From positions 15,670,442 through 15,734,441 of the forward strand of contig OU452210.1 of the NCBI GenBank assembly GCA_911728435.2: a stretch of 64,000 nucleotides of DNA, written 5' to 3'. A model generated the notes under the pieces. That model worked only from the letters and a program-made list of their open reading frames with translations, searched no databases and was not told the origin of the DNA. Made by a program: the position numbers and the translations under genes. Shown piece after piece: positions 11,190 to 24,578 of the stretch (position 1 is the first letter of the stretch; every line of letters starts with the position of its first letter). The stretch comes from Apoderus coryli (lineage: Eukaryota; Arthropoda; Insecta; Coleoptera; Attelabidae).

Positions 11190-13536
11190 GTAAGAAAATA
11201 TCTGTAAGGTTCTATCCCTTTTATCAATAACAAAAATATTGCCTTTGTCTAATACCAAAACAGGTTTAAATTTTGAACTAAAAAAATCAAATAAAAGAGG
11301 ATAGTCTCTGTTGCGTAACCTCTACAAATCCAAATCCCCCAAAGCTTAAGGCAACATTTTAGTTTCGTAATTATGGTATCTACAAACAACAAGAAACAAC
11401 CTTCTGTCAATAATATTTTAGGTAAATACGAATCGTGCTTGGATTAGCAAGCAAACCAGAATTCATTCAAAAGCTTCAGAGGTAGACTGGTCAGTCTTGT
11501 AGCAAGAAAGGGCTCGGTATACGTATATAGATACACATATACGGTTTTATTTATATTGAAATCTCCAATTAATCCTTAAACATTATTTAATGATCCGCAT
11601 TTAATTAAGGATTACCTAGTCACATGTTCCTTCACGTTGATTCTAATTTAAAGGATTTGTTACGAAATGACCTTTGGAATCCCTTAAACCAGAACTTTAC
11701 TTTTATCGTAGGGTAAAGTTTTTTAGTTTTCTTTGGGAATAATACGTTCCTGTGAACATTTTATTTTGAAACTGGGTGGGATTAAAAGAAGAAGAAATGG
11801 CAATTTCATGGTTAATCAAGCGGGTTAATGAAGTATGAGAAAACAGATGTATCTAAGGGATATTACGAATATGTATACGATCGTAGCTTTATTCAAAAGC
11901 TCAGTGGAATTTCGGTTAGCTAATGCATTCTATGATAAATGAACTATTTTTAATATTACGTAAGTACCTATGTATAGTCAATGTAAGAAAATCATGAACT
12001 CAGGAAGTACTCAGGTATTACAGAGGCTAGAAGTTTTGGGTTTATAATTTTGGTACCTAACAAAGAGCTTTTTTAAAATTCCATTGTTAGTTTAAGTTTG
12101 TACTAATATAATTTTCAAACACCTTATATAAGATGTTTATAATTTAGTTATACTTACCTCTTAGTTAATTAAATTCATCCGGTACTTATATAAAATAGTT
12201 TCAAGACAAAGAGCAGTCTTCATAATGTATATTTAGCATATAATTTGGCTCTATTTGCTCAAACAGAGGCGTTAGTTTGCATGTACGACACTGCATATGA
12301 CATTTTAACTATTTTGTGTTAATTGCTGGTAAATTTATGAAGCAGAGGAAAGCACCATATATCTATTGTAGTTTTGCGTCTTGTCTAAATTACATCTATA
12401 TAAATCTTTATAATTTTCCAGTAAATCCGTTTGAAGAGTAAGCTGTTCGCAGATGTTAAATGTGAAATAATACGTCACTTTTACCCCTCTTCCAAATAAT
12501 AAAATCTCGCTGCTTTCGGAGATTAGATGGAATTTATTTTAAATTGTCTCTTATATCTTCCGCTCACGTGTCGGGTTCCTCAATCCAGAAGCTATTTTAA
12601 TTGAAATCAATATTTAATGTAAAATTTCGATTTTGAAATCAAGTTGAATTTTGTTATTTGCTAAAAACTGTTAACACATTCACAGATCAGTTATTATTAT
12701 ATAATGAAGATTTTGGCGAAACTTTTTGAACTGAATTTTGGCAGCATTAATGGAGTTTTACTTCTGCACTATCTCGAAAATACTACAGTTTGTAAAGAAT
12801 TCAATTACTATTGTTTAAGTATAACAAATGAAGACAAGAAATAAAAACGCAGAAGTCTGTATTGGAAACTATAACTATACAGCTTGTAAACAATTGGTTT
12901 ATGTTTCTTTTCTCGATTTATCTATAACTTCTAACGAAGGAAAAATTGAATGCGCCTTTGGCGAGTTGTACTAAGGTAAAAACAAAAATAAACTATTTAT
13001 TTTGCAGCCTAATTTAATGAAACTGACAATGGAAAAACGTGAACCCAAATTTACTTTGTTATAGAATTAACACATCGGTGGAAAATTCAGTATACCTTTC
13101 TACTTTCAGTGCAAGATTCCTTGTTCACTTAAGTTTATTGTGATTTTCTTTACAATGAACCTGATACGGTACAAATTATATTATCTCTGGTAATTTAGAC
13201 TCTTTTGTTTGTTTTTAAGATAAATATACCTACATTCTTAGAAGCTCGTCTTCCATTACTTTCCATTAAAATTTTGTTCAGAAAAAAATCGATATTTTAA
13301 GAGAAAAATAAGTTTCGTTAGAAACATGATATTATAGAACGCCAATTACGTCGTTAAATTTTGCAATTTAGCAAAAACTGAGCTGTTATACGCTACTTCT
13401 CTTTATTAGCTCCTACAGATTTTCTCAAGCTAGAAATAGGTACTAGTCCCTTCAATATTGTTCGAAATTAAATTAGTGTGCTTGACTTTTTCGAAAGGTA
13501 TTTATTTTCCCTAAGATTGAAAAATAAGAATCTACA

Positions 13537-13734
13537 ATGAAAACATTTCTAATATTCGTTGCAATATGGATTATGTTTTCAATTTCTAATATTTATATAT
13601 TAAGCAATAGTATATATAAAAACTGCTCTATGTGGCAACAATTAGGAATTGCTAAGAAACCTGTAAATTGGAACGATATAAAACCTCCCCTTGGTCGTGA
13701 CAAATTAATTATTAGAATAACAATAAAGTATTGA
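13537..13734 (+). CDS. possible small secreted peptide, unknown
   Basis: This single-exon 65-codon frame on the plus strand lies inside an intron of the minus-strand gene. It starts at ATG (MKTFLIFVAIWIMFSISNIY), a good signal-peptide-like sequence. A hydrophilic tail follows with WQQLGIAKKPVNW and PPLGRDK. A polyadenylation-like AATAAA overlaps the stop region and another lies near 13868. No family is recognised. In DNA this AT-rich, hydrophobic ORFs of this size also occur by chance. Confidence 0.22.
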   Translation: MKTFLIFVAIWIMFSISNIYILSNSIYKNCSMWQQLGIAKKPVNWNDIKPPLGRDKLIIRITIKY

Positions 13735-14559
13735 ATATGGTTCTATTTTCAATCGAAATGAACTATAAAATGCTAAATAATTTAAATATTTGTTTTGATG
13801 TAACTAATAATAGTTTTGGGCAAAATAATTAAAATTTTCTGATAATATTTAAGCTTATAATTTATAAAATAAATAGGATTTCGATGAGTAGATATATTTA
13901 GCATTTGAGTTTCTGATTTTACGTTTCAAAAATAACAACATTATTTTAATTAATGTGATTATAACAATTAAACTAATGATTATGTTTGAAATTAAAACTT
14001 CAACATAACATTTTTTTCGGCTGGTATTTATTTAATATACCTCTCCACACATTTTTGTTTGGTTTTATTATTTTTATCAAGTTTTTCACAGACTAAATTT
14101 GCATGGTGCTCATACAATTAGCATTTTAATATAAATATTTTTCAGTTATTTCAGTTTTATTATTATAATAACGTGGTTTATAAAAATCAAATATATTATT
14201 ATAATCATATTCAAAAGCTTATTAAGAGCTTAAATGTATTATTTTTTTGCATAAAACATGCTAAAATTCTATAATTTTGATTGTTGTCCAAAATGGTAAT
14301 CCAAGAGTTGTTCTTTTATTATTATTTGCATTATAAATCCGCATCCACGTATATCGTATATTAATAATTTCTGCTGAACAATAGAATTTGTGATGAATAT
14401 AATCATTTGGATTTATAATAAAACCCCTTGTTCACTAGCAATGCCCTTACGATATCTTGCAAAACTCTATTAATTCTTACTCACAAATTTTGAACAAACG
14501 AAAACACAATCAAAATAGGATTTGCCATCCTTAAGTTCAATATTAACACCAAAACTTAC

Positions 14560-14574
14560 CTGGATCATCTGAAC
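14560..14574 (-). CDS. Agrn: agrin-like gene, 15-nt microexon
   Basis: The minus strand reads TTGATTTTGTTGCAG|GTTCAGATGATCCAG|GTAAGTTTT: an excellent acceptor, 15 nt, an excellent donor. It is phase 1-1 and encodes Gly-Ser-Asp-Asp-Pro when joined to the 39-nt exon upstream and the FS domain 1 exon downstream (codons G|GT, TCA, GAT, GAT, CCA, G|AA). It forms the acidic linker directly before the first FS domain. Its size makes inclusion likely to be regulated; whether it is constitutive cannot be told from sequence. Confidence 0.72.
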
Positions 14575-17500
14575 CTGCAACAAAATCAAAACATGTTATT
14601 AGATGAAAGTTTAACAACCAATTCATGTAGTTGTAAAATTGTTAGTAAATTAAGTGCAATTAATACACAAAAACATTTTATTTGTATCCGAAGTTTTGAA
14701 ATACGAGACGCTAAACAAAAAACAATTCTGCCTGAGACATTTATATATATTACTGATGAGTCGAAATGGACACATTTTTTGATTACCTCCGATAAAAAGA
14801 ATAAAGTTTCTATATTATAAAAGTAATTAAACACTCAGCCTTAATAGTCGGAGTTAATAGTTAATGTACGAAAGTTCTAGATAGATAAAAATGTATGGGC
14901 TATAAATATATTTTAAATTCTGGCTCATAATATTTCAGTTTCACCATAGGCGCTCCAAACGGGTTTGGGTGCACTTCTGGTGCAACGTTAAAGCAAAACT
15001 ACTGCCCAGTTGGGTATTAAAATTGCTCACATGGGCAATAGTTTGGTACCAAGAGAGAGATATAAACTTGACTGGGTGTAAAGGTTTAATAGCTGCATTT
15101 GTCAAGTGTCCAAACGCAGCGGTCTGCTTTCGCATTTCCATTTATTTACTATTATAGAGTGTTACAAAAACTCCAAAAAGGGATGAAAATGGGCTTGCTA
15201 TGAGACAGACTCCACAAATATATCGATACGAGCAAGAAGAAGAAGAGTTATGCTTGTAGGTCAATAATTATGTTATTACTTTTGTATTTCTAAATATAAT
15301 GGGCGTTCGTCTATCGATAAATAAAATATGCGTTTGCTCCACACCCAGTACAATGTCTGCCAAAACCATATATTCATTACATTTCCAATATTTTGAAATC
15401 TGTTGTTACATTGGTACATTCAGAGATAATGAAATAATAATCCGTGTAGTGCTAATTTTATCATAAATTGTTTCAGTTCGATATCCAGATGTGTATTAGG
15501 CAAAATCCAGTCTCTATATAGGGTGTGTTCTTAATGATAAACTTTTTGTCATAATAATATGCTACACTTCACTTTATGACAACATTAGTGATGTATAGGT
15601 ATAGATAAGTAATATTTTGGTCGAATTCAATTGTATATAAATAAGTGAGTGAACAGAATATTATGCGGTAAGTAATCAAAAACAGAATCGATGTCTAAGA
15701 AAAGACTTTAAAGCAAACAAATAGAAAAGATATATCAAAGCAGCTTGGTTAAGGACATTTAGAAACGAATGCCGGTAGTTTAAAGAAAGGAAGAAACCTC
15801 TCGGATAAGATGAGATAAACGATAGAGTGAGTGGATTGTAGGGAAGGCAAAATAAAGTGATGAGAAAATTTCAAAGTTAAAAAAGAACACAATTATTGTG
15901 GATGCGAGATAAAGTGATATGCGACAAGGATTTGGATAACCGACAAATGGAAATCGAATGCCTGAAGCATTAGTTTTCACGATTATATTATCACTATTTT
16001 CTTGAACGTCAGTATACAGGAGGAATACAAATAGTATTTATATAGGTATATAACACTTGGCATGGCAGGCATCGTACAAAATTTAAACTAATAATTCCTT
16101 AAGCACGCTATACAAGTAGTAAGTTGGTTTAGCGACATCTCGAGATCTATTTTGTGAAATAACATATTTTTTTTCCTTTGACGTTAAAAACTGTCCAAAC
16201 CAAGCATTATAAGATAAACTTTCCTCGAATTTAGAAGTAGACGAAAATAGTCTTTTTAAGTTTTGTTAAAAATATTTGAGATGTGAAATAATTTTTTAGA
16301 CTGCATCAATTATTATGTTAATTCAGGATGTATGAAGATGTGTGAAATTAGTAAACTAGATTTTACTTAAAACCACATCTGTCAAACACAACAAATCCTA
16401 TAATATTAGCCATTACCATTAATCTTTCTATAATGTGCAAAAAATCAAACAGTGACTGGCAGATGTGATAAAATCCTATTTCTTATGTCAACTAACATAT
16501 TGAAAACATATACGGCAGTTTGTTTGCTCAGCAAAATCGAATTTATGCTTGGTATAAACACAAATTTCACCTCCTTTCATCACATATATCAATTTTCCTT
16601 ACTTGTGTGTAACAGCAGAACGCCTAAATTGATTGAAATTATTATTTACCATATGTGTGTGGAAAATTTATTGTCATAAAAAATATTCTAATGTAGTCTA
16701 AAACTTCAGCAACGTACTAAAAAATTGTAAAATTTTTCAATCGAGTTAAGAATCTGCCGCTGGCACTAGGTGCCCTTCTCGAATAATTAATGACTAAATG
16801 TCTGTCTGACTTATCATCATTTCTTTTTACCTCCAGAACAGAGCCGTGCTCATATCCAGTTATCACAAATTTGAGGATAAAGTATATAAAATTAATGAGA
16901 GATAATATTATCTAATATAATACTTTTAAAAAACATATTTCACGTCCCGTAGTTTAGGTACGTAGAATAATGAGAAATGATGATCACGTAATTGAAATTT
17001 AAAACAACCATGTATATCGCTGAATACAAGTTCTGCAATTACTTCTAACTTAATTAGTAGGTATGTGCCTAGTGTAATTTCAAAGAACCTTTAACTAACT
17101 AAAATTAATTTTCTAGACTTGAAGAGAATCAATAAATTAACTAACTGCAGCTACTCCTAACTTCTTGATTTTAATTACTAACTGTCGGAACATTGACACT
17201 TTAACTTCAGCATACCCAAATAAAAGTCGAAAGAAACTAAAAATATACGAACCTTTATACGTTTGAACATATTTATCTTAAATTGAGTCATATTTTTAAT
17301 TATTAATATGCGTTATTGGAGATTGTATAATAAAAAAAACTTAATTAAATTAAAGAACGTTCTTAGAATTTGACTTTTTATTTGGTACTAGCATGTCAAT
17401 CATAAATCAATGAATATCTATTAAATATGTATTAATATTTAACTATCAAATTTAATCAAAATGCTAGCAACCGATACGCATGTTTTTTTTTTCAAAAAGC

Positions 17501-17884
17501 GAAGTTTTCCAGGATTCCGTATCCTCCACCTATACATTAAAAAAAATAAAGAGCAAAAACTCTAAAAGAGTAGGCGCTTAACAAAAACATCAATTTAAAT
17601 ACCGTATAATAAAAGCTTCAAAAGCTCTAGGATTCTGGTGGCACGTTTTAAATTGAGATAAAGTTTTAATCATTAACGAGTTCTTGCCAAAACCAATCAA
17701 TTAAATTTATTTAGACAAGTGGATTATACCATTGTTCTTTCTAGCTTACATTCTTTACAATGAAAAAAATATTTTATACAGGACAAATAATGTGTTGGTC
17801 GTAATGAATTCTCCAAATACTGTGACAATACCAGACTAAAGCTACTGTCGTGTCCAGAGCATATCAAAATATTTGAAATGTTAC

Positions 17885-17941
17885 CTCTCGCTTCCGTGGA
17901 ACAAGGTAAATTACAAGGATTCCGAATTATTTGGGAAGGCA
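17885..17941 (-). CDS. weak candidate 57-nt cassette exon
   Basis: Between a TATATAG acceptor-like string and donor GAGAG|GTAACA lie 57 open nucleotides in phase 1-1, containing NPCNLPCSTEAR. The frame fits the gene and two cysteines are present. The polypyrimidine tract is poor and no homology is recognised. Confidence 0.15.
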
Positions 17942-18895
17942 CTATATATTTTTATCCGACCTCATATAATATAAATTAATTCCAAACAGAAACAAACCGA
18001 ATATATTTGCCACAGACTGAAAATAAAAAAACGCCCAAAATGGAATTGCCGCATTACTGGAAACAATGTTGGAAATTTGATAAATCAAGATATACACGAT
18101 TTGTGTTGTATTTCGCAGAGTTCAGTGAACATTGTGTATTTTTGTGTAATCATACACCAAAATTGCATGTCAAGTACACATTTTACACTTCACCTATTAG
18201 AAAATTGCTGTCAGATTCAGAATTAAGATTTTGCAACGGCCACGGCACTTTCAATATGATGGAAATTTATGATTAAATGTGTTGTTTAGCTTAAAACATG
18301 TGTTTCGCGTGCAATTCTTTAATAACATAAATGTGTCCATTTTTAGAAATTATTTGAATTTTTATTAACTATTTCCATAAATAACGTTGAATTACATTGT
18401 TCTATATAAGCTGTATTTATTTTCCTCGTATATTTGCATGTGAAGTTTTCATTGAAAAATAAATAATAAACAGGTATGCGTCTAGTTTAGCTCATCACAG
18501 AAGATTTGAGAACATATTTGCAGACGGCAGACAATTGTATTAAAAATAAAGTTTAAACAGTTTTAGTATAATATATTTAACATACCTATAGTTATTAATA
18601 TTTCACATATTTTTCTTAAGACAATTTTGGACGGAGTTATACTATCCCACCCTTCGAAATATATGCACGCAGGTGTGGATTCTGTATTTAAATTATGCGT
18701 TTGGAAAGAAAAACTGTGCGGCGGAAAAAGTTTTGCCATAGAAAGTCAACACATAAGGTCTCTAATAGAATTTCTTTCAAACTAATCAGAGCCGTGCGAA
18801 AATAGAAAATATTTTTAGTATGGTTCCAAAAATTGATGGTTTCGTAACTCTACAAATTTAAAGCTTGTTCTTGAGAACTAAAAGAAAATAAATTA

Positions 18896-18917
18896 TTATT
18901 TTATTTTATTTTATTTA
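18896..18917. repeat. short tandem repeat of TTATT/ATTTT units
   Basis: About four copies of a 5-bp A/T-only unit occur in intron sequence. Confidence 0.6.
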
Positions 18918-19332
18918 AGAAAACAATATACTGAGAAATTGAATAACAATATGACTCAGGAAACCATATTTCTTCAGTTTATAAAGTTTAAACAGAAAAC
19001 TGCTACTTTTCAGGTCAATAGAATAAATCCACAAACCTGAAACCAAAATAATATCTCATTGGGTACATGTAGTTCGTACGCTACTGCTCAAACAAAAGCT
19101 CTTATCACATATTTATGTCATTTGGTGGTTTTCATTCTCTACTTTTCGGTTTTCGGTAGTATAGAACTTGAAATTTAGCATCACTAAGTTCAAACTATCT
19201 GTACGGTGCAGGTTTTCATAAAAAAGTTTTTCACATATTTTCCTTTTCTTATACGAACTTTAATTGAGTCGCAGAGATGTTATAGAATAAAAAAGTCTAA
19301 GGGAATTTATATTTCTTTATGAAAAAACTTAC

Positions 19333-19371
19333 CAAATTCTATGCCATTGTAGTTCCAGAAGGCTTCGGAAT
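19333..19371 (-). CDS. Agrn: agrin-like gene, 39-nt linker exon
   Basis: The minus strand has a long T-rich acceptor (TTTTTTTTTTCAG), 39 nt and donor TTTG|GTAAGTTTT. The exon is phase 1-1 and open, adding SEAFWNYNGIEF between split Asp and Gly codons (about residues 201-213 of the assembled protein). It belongs to the extracellular juxtamembrane linker. No domain is recognised; the aromatic-rich peptide is distinct from the acidic microexon downstream. Splice sites on both sides are strong, so I consider it real. Confidence 0.75.
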
Positions 19372-22300
19372 CTGAAAAAAAAAAGCACATGAGATTCATA
19401 TAATACTGCAAAATGTGATTTCTTCTAATTTTTAATGTTTATCTTTTAAATTAAAAACTCTTCTGCTTATTGCTATCTGCATAGATAAATTAATATTGTA
19501 AATTGAAGCTAGAAAACGAATTAATATTATAAGCAGTTGAAAATTTGTTTCAGAACAATTCAAATTTCAAAGAAAACAAGAGATATTCGTCAGAATATTC
19601 GCGTAAAAGACACACAGAGAACAAACCTGCTTTTTTTCTCTTATTATAATAAAAGCATGAATAAGAAGGAAAATAAAGTAAAAATTATGCATCTCTATAG
19701 CTAGAAAACGGATAAGGAAAGACATTATGTGCCTACTACTATAATATACAGCTCTTTTTCGCTCCTTTTTAAGCTTTTCAGAACCCTTAGATTGATTCAT
19801 TTTCGATGAAGTTTTAGATAGATATATTTGAGCCAATCTCCCGACCAGGAAAAAGAGAACATAAAAAACTATTGTTCAGATTATTCAACAAACATAACCG
19901 TTGATTTATTGAGAACCATTAATTTTCTAATAAAATCAAGCAGCATCCTTAGTTTGTGGTGGCGATTAGATCCTGTAATAATGTTTAGAATAAAAATGTT
20001 ACTTCCCAGTCTTAATGTACGCAGCTCACTTACCGTTTGTCTTCTTTTTTAAATTAATTAAACTTTATTTTTCTCTCTAGCGCTTTAATTTTGTGTTCTA
20101 TATTTACGATGCTTTTAAATGCTTTTTAAATGTATCTGGTATTATCCATTCTCTCTGAAGATTAAATAACAGTAGTTTCGTTTGGTCACATAAAAAAAAT
20201 ATACGTTTCATAAACTGTTAAGACGTTTCTTTTTTTCTTTGCCAGATTAATGCCGAAAACTTTCGGCACTTACTACAGTGAACTTAGACCATTAGTGTGT
20301 AAGTGCGCTCTTTCACTAGCACGCTCCGTTTGCACTGTAAATAATCCAGTTTTCTTAATGTCATACACTACCACTTATTTCTATACTTTCCAGAAACACA
20401 GGTATAATATAATGTGTGAAGACATGAACATTTTCTGATGCTATATTTTATCATTTGTCAGATGACTTTTTCCATTTAAAATCTCTGTAGGAAAAATAAA
20501 ATGCAGTACCCATGAAAAGTTAGAGAACAGATTTACTTGCAGTATGAGACGTGCGTCGCCATTGGGTCGTCACGAAACGACAAAACGAACACCTAGCCAT
20601 AAAATTTTATATCTAAATTATTATTGTTTGATATTTGTACCTAAAAATGGTTATAACTGAATAATAAATCTACGTACAAGGTAGTAATAGTACTTTTGAA
20701 AGAACTCTCGAACGCATGCACCAAGTGACTATGAACAAGCGCAAAATAGACCGAAAACCTGCAGAGACAGTCTAGAATAGAGCCAAGTTAAGATATGACA
20801 ATTTTTTATTTCCAACGATTCTATGAAAAATTGTATTTCCCTAGTTTAAATGACAATTTCCCCGATAATATTGATATAGCATTTTTTAGCTTTTCTACCG
20901 TTCTATTTTCGTTACATTCAATTTTTTACCGAAAAAAGCATTATTGACCTCGGCGTAGTTGCTTATTTCCTGAAAATTGAAAATAGAGTGAACAATAATA
21001 CAAGGCATTTTTTATTTTAGATTTATACGTTTTTATTTTGAAGTTTATAGAATCACGTAAAAATATATATTTCCGCTTTAAGAAACACGATATAATTTTT
21101 CCTGACAATATATTACACAAAAACGTAACACAGTGGTATTATTTGTTTTGTCAGGTTTTGCAGTTGGAACGAAAAAACCGGAATAGCTCTTATTTATGCG
21201 GACATGACATGGGACACTTTAAACTATCCATGTATGTGTACACTGAAAATAGGAAGCTTAAGTGAAAAAAAAATATTTATAACCGCGGTGGCTACAGTTT
21301 TTATGCAAAAAATATTTAGTTATTGACATTAGTTTCTATATATATGAACTCAAATGGGTTATAGTTCAATAAATTCAAATTAAAATAAAGAAAGTAAGTT
21401 TAAATGACCAGGTGTATCTAGCGCAAGCAATAAGGCTTAATGCCTTGAACCTGGATTGATTTGTTACCTATATATCCGATACTATATTCGACGTGTTAGT
21501 TAAACCGTTTGTAAATATACGGACGAATGAATACTCGTATATGTATTTTGTATCCTAAGCCCAGCTTATCATGCAAATTGAATTGCAATTTCCATTAATA
21601 ATGTTCCGTTTTTAATATTTACAAAATTTTCAAAAACATTTGCGCGGAGAACGCCTGAAAGGAAAATCGACACGGTCAATCGGAAATATCTTAATACTAA
21701 ATTTTAACCTCAAACGGTTGAATTGTAGAATCATTTTTGTTAATGTCTAACAGTGTTTGGATTTATGTAATTTCCTGACAAAACTGCAGGTTGCGGGTTA
21801 CCCAGAATATGATTCAGGGATACTACCAGCCAGAAATATGATGCCATCTTTCTGTAAGTGGATTTTTTGAAGGAAGTTACAAGCATAATTGTTTATGTAA
21901 GTAAAGTATAGTATTAGGAGTTAAATAAAAATACCATGGTACATTTTTTTCCTAACTCGACAGCATTTCATAAAAATAGTAGAAAATTAAATTAAAAAAT
22001 AAAAAGGACACAGCCGAAAATTACTTTTCCCATTTTCATTTACAAACATACCCATAATACCCACTACCAGTGTGATGCCGCTCTATACATACATGAATGT
22101 TTTTTTATGTTACAGAATACTATTTGCAGCATATGCATATGTGTTATTTTGGCCTGTTTATTAATAGTATACTACGCTACTACATAGTATGTAGCATTTT
22201 TCCCATGACAGCAGGCGATTCGAAATATATAAAATTTGATAATAGATGTGCTTTCGAACAAGGTGTCAATGACGCATATATTTTATGCCTATTATAAAAA

Positions 22301-24533
22301 TTGATTTTTCTATGCCACTAAGTAACTTATGAAATCGCAAATGAACTCAATTCCCAGGGCCCATTTGTAAAGGATTCTAAAAGTTGTTACTATAAAGATA
22401 AATTGGACCGATGCCTTTCTCGATTATTTAATCAAAACTTTTTAAATATTCGACATTTAAAAAGGGCAAAGTTTCAATAGAAAGAACTTTTTCAAACTTC
22501 AGCGAGAGCGGATTCATTCAATTTAGGTAGGTACTCCTCAAGTCGGAATATATATTGTTCGTATTAGTGAGATAAAAAAAGAAGATATATAACAGTCTAA
22601 ACTAGTTGTAGTTAGTCAATTTGAGAATTGTTTCGGAAGGAACTGTCTTTTTTAAAACCTAATTCAATATTAATTTATCTATGTTACGTCACATGGTGAT
22701 CGCTGATACTTAATTATTGTACTGCGTCTCAACTACTTCAGCATAGTCATGGCGTTAAACCTAACTTCAGATTAATATACAAGTAGTAGAGTTTGAGGGT
22801 ATATTACACCTAAATCAAATAAATTACAATTAAATCAAAGCAAATTATCTCGTTAGAAACTTCCCTGTATATCCGTAAATAGAGTTAGAGCGGGTGGGTG
22901 TATAAAATTTTAAGTAGCTTAATTTGCATATTCTCTAATGCATCTAGGTTTGTAAAATGCAAAATGAAGATTAGTCACATTAAATTAAAACTTTCAGGTA
23001 TATTTTACGCGACATATTAACCCTAGAGATTTCACCCTATGTGAAGTTTATATATCACGATATATCAACCGCACTATTTTTAGAAAGATAGATGGCGGCT
23101 GGTATCTTTCATTTCAATTCACAATGGTGTTATAACTGATAATATAGATACATCTACCATTTCAGAAACATCTACTCTATTGCTGTATTTTACCCTAGGG
23201 CATTTCACACTTTCTTTTTAAATGGCCATCGATGTTTTTATTATGTCAGTATAATAAAGAGAAATAATTAAATAGGGAGTTTTTCAAGATTTAGGTATTT
23301 CAAAAAATGTTTGAAAAACATCAAACTACTTAAATAAATATCTACATTTTATGAAACTTCGGGTTCTAAAGTTACAGTTTGTATATTATAATTATACATA
23401 AAAAACTATTTAAAAACCATAATTTTGGTATAGGAACCCTGTCCAAAGAAATGTCAAATACAAGTGTTTTGAAATGTTCTTTGATTCTACGTCTGAGTCT
23501 GCAAAATACTAAGTTGTTAGAGGTAACTCTAATGAAATTGTCAAATAAACCTTAAAAGATAATTAATTTGTTAGACTTGGACCCCCAGTGTTGGCTTCAA
23601 ATTTCCATTCTCGATATAGCAGGGAGCATGGTTAGTAGCAACTACCTATTTTATATGATTATGCTTTTAATTTTATTAATCTATACCCGGGTGATCCGGT
23701 TTTTATTGAGGAAATTGTAACAGCGTGTTACCCAAAGGTATTACTGTGGGAGGGGAGCTTTGCTCTAGTTGTATATCCACACTCATCGATGCTGAGGTAT
23801 ATACTGCTTTTTAAGTGAGAAATCTCATGTCAGAGATGAGCATAGGAATTGATGTACTCTGGAGGCATTGGTTGCACCAATAAACTAGTTTACCGTTAAT
23901 GAAAGAGTCAAGACCCTAAGTAGATTAAGTTGTTGTTGGACATTTCTGGCTCCTGAACTGGAAGGAAGATTTAAACTTTACGCGAAGCATGAGTAGCTTA
24001 TCCATATGTTTATAACTGAGGAAATAAAACGGTGTATAGTGTTTAACAATAATTATGTTGAAAGAGAAAAACAATCAATTTTCCTAAACATATAAATATT
24101 CAACAAAGTTTCTGATGAAATTTTAGCAAAGAAACAGATCATTTAAAATGTCAGGTTAACGATTCCTGAGACCAACTAAAAGTAGTAAATATATGCAACC
24201 TAGATTATATAGATAATACAGAAGCAGCTACAAAATAAAAGTGTATTCAATTACGACCAAAGAGGATTAAAGGATTTTTTAATATGAAATCTTTTTTGTT
24301 GCTTCTTTATTTTTGAGCAAAAGCCATCTGTTAGCAGGCTTATCGTTGCTAATTTAATTTTTGTTATAACGGTAAGAATGGATTATGGCAATTCTGCCAA
24401 CGTCTATTAAAATACATTTTAGACAATTTGTTTCAATAAATATATTTAGATTTCGCTATACTTTTATCACGATAAAATTATTGTAGTTAGTTGGAAGCTC
24501 TATAAAATTAGTATATTCTGCTGAGATACTAAC
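19372..24533 (-). other. intron between the 45-nt and 39-nt exons
   Basis: This 5.2-kb intron contains an 18-bp palindrome (20251-20268) beside a CpG-containing stretch, and an isolated strong minus donor (AACG|GTAAGTGAG near 20031). It also has a G+C-richer unclassified patch at about 23690-23990. No transposon protein or extra FS domain is visible. Confidence 0.55.
20251..20268. repeat. 18-bp palindrome
   Basis: TGCCGAAA-AC-TTTCGGCA is a perfect 8-bp inverted repeat around a 2-nt centre. It could be a dimeric transcription-factor site or chance. It sits about 220 bp from an unpaired strong minus-strand donor. Confidence 0.5.
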
Positions 24534-24578
24534 CTGAAGGTATAGGTGCTACTCTAGGTCGAAACTCGTTGTGGATAA
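24534..24578 (-). CDS. Agrn: agrin-like gene, 45-nt linker exon after the membrane span
   Basis: Minus-strand acceptor TTATTTTTGTTTCTAG, 45 nt, donor TTCAG|GTTAGTATC. It is phase 1-1 and adds IHNEFRPRVAPIPS. The first codon (T|TT, Phe) is completed by the last base of the transmembrane exon at 30361. The basic, proline-containing peptide lies immediately outside the predicted membrane segment (about residues 186-200). The donor has GTTAGT rather than GTAAGT, which is acceptable. If an upstream secreted start is used, this is also the first exon shared by both forms. Confidence 0.72.

Larger units (their letters stand above)
6678..14559 (-). other. large intron upstream of FS domain 1
   Basis: This 7.9-kb AT-rich intron contains a 3'-end fragment of a MITE family (8639-8657), a hairpin (7744-7762), and a plus-strand exon-like segment (10960-11189) with its own inverted repeat. 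It also contains a small plus-strand secreted-type ORF (13537-13734) and an isolated strong minus-strand donor (AAGAG|GTAAGTATAA near 12155) without a coding exon. No additional FS domain is visible in either strand. Confidence 0.6.
14575..19332 (-). other. intron between the 39-nt and 15-nt exons
   Basis: This 4.8-kb intron is mostly AT-rich. A G+C-richer patch at about 14941-15160 is open in both strands and unclassified. The 78-codon plus-strand frame from the ATG near 18040 is not convincing. One weak phase 1-1 exon candidate lies at 17885-17941. No identifiable transposon protein was seen. Confidence 0.55.

Noticed and set aside
18040..18276. 78-codon plus-strand frame with a good start context
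   Set aside because: No recognisable family or signal peptide; composition is what random AT-rich ORFs give. It could be revisited if conserved.
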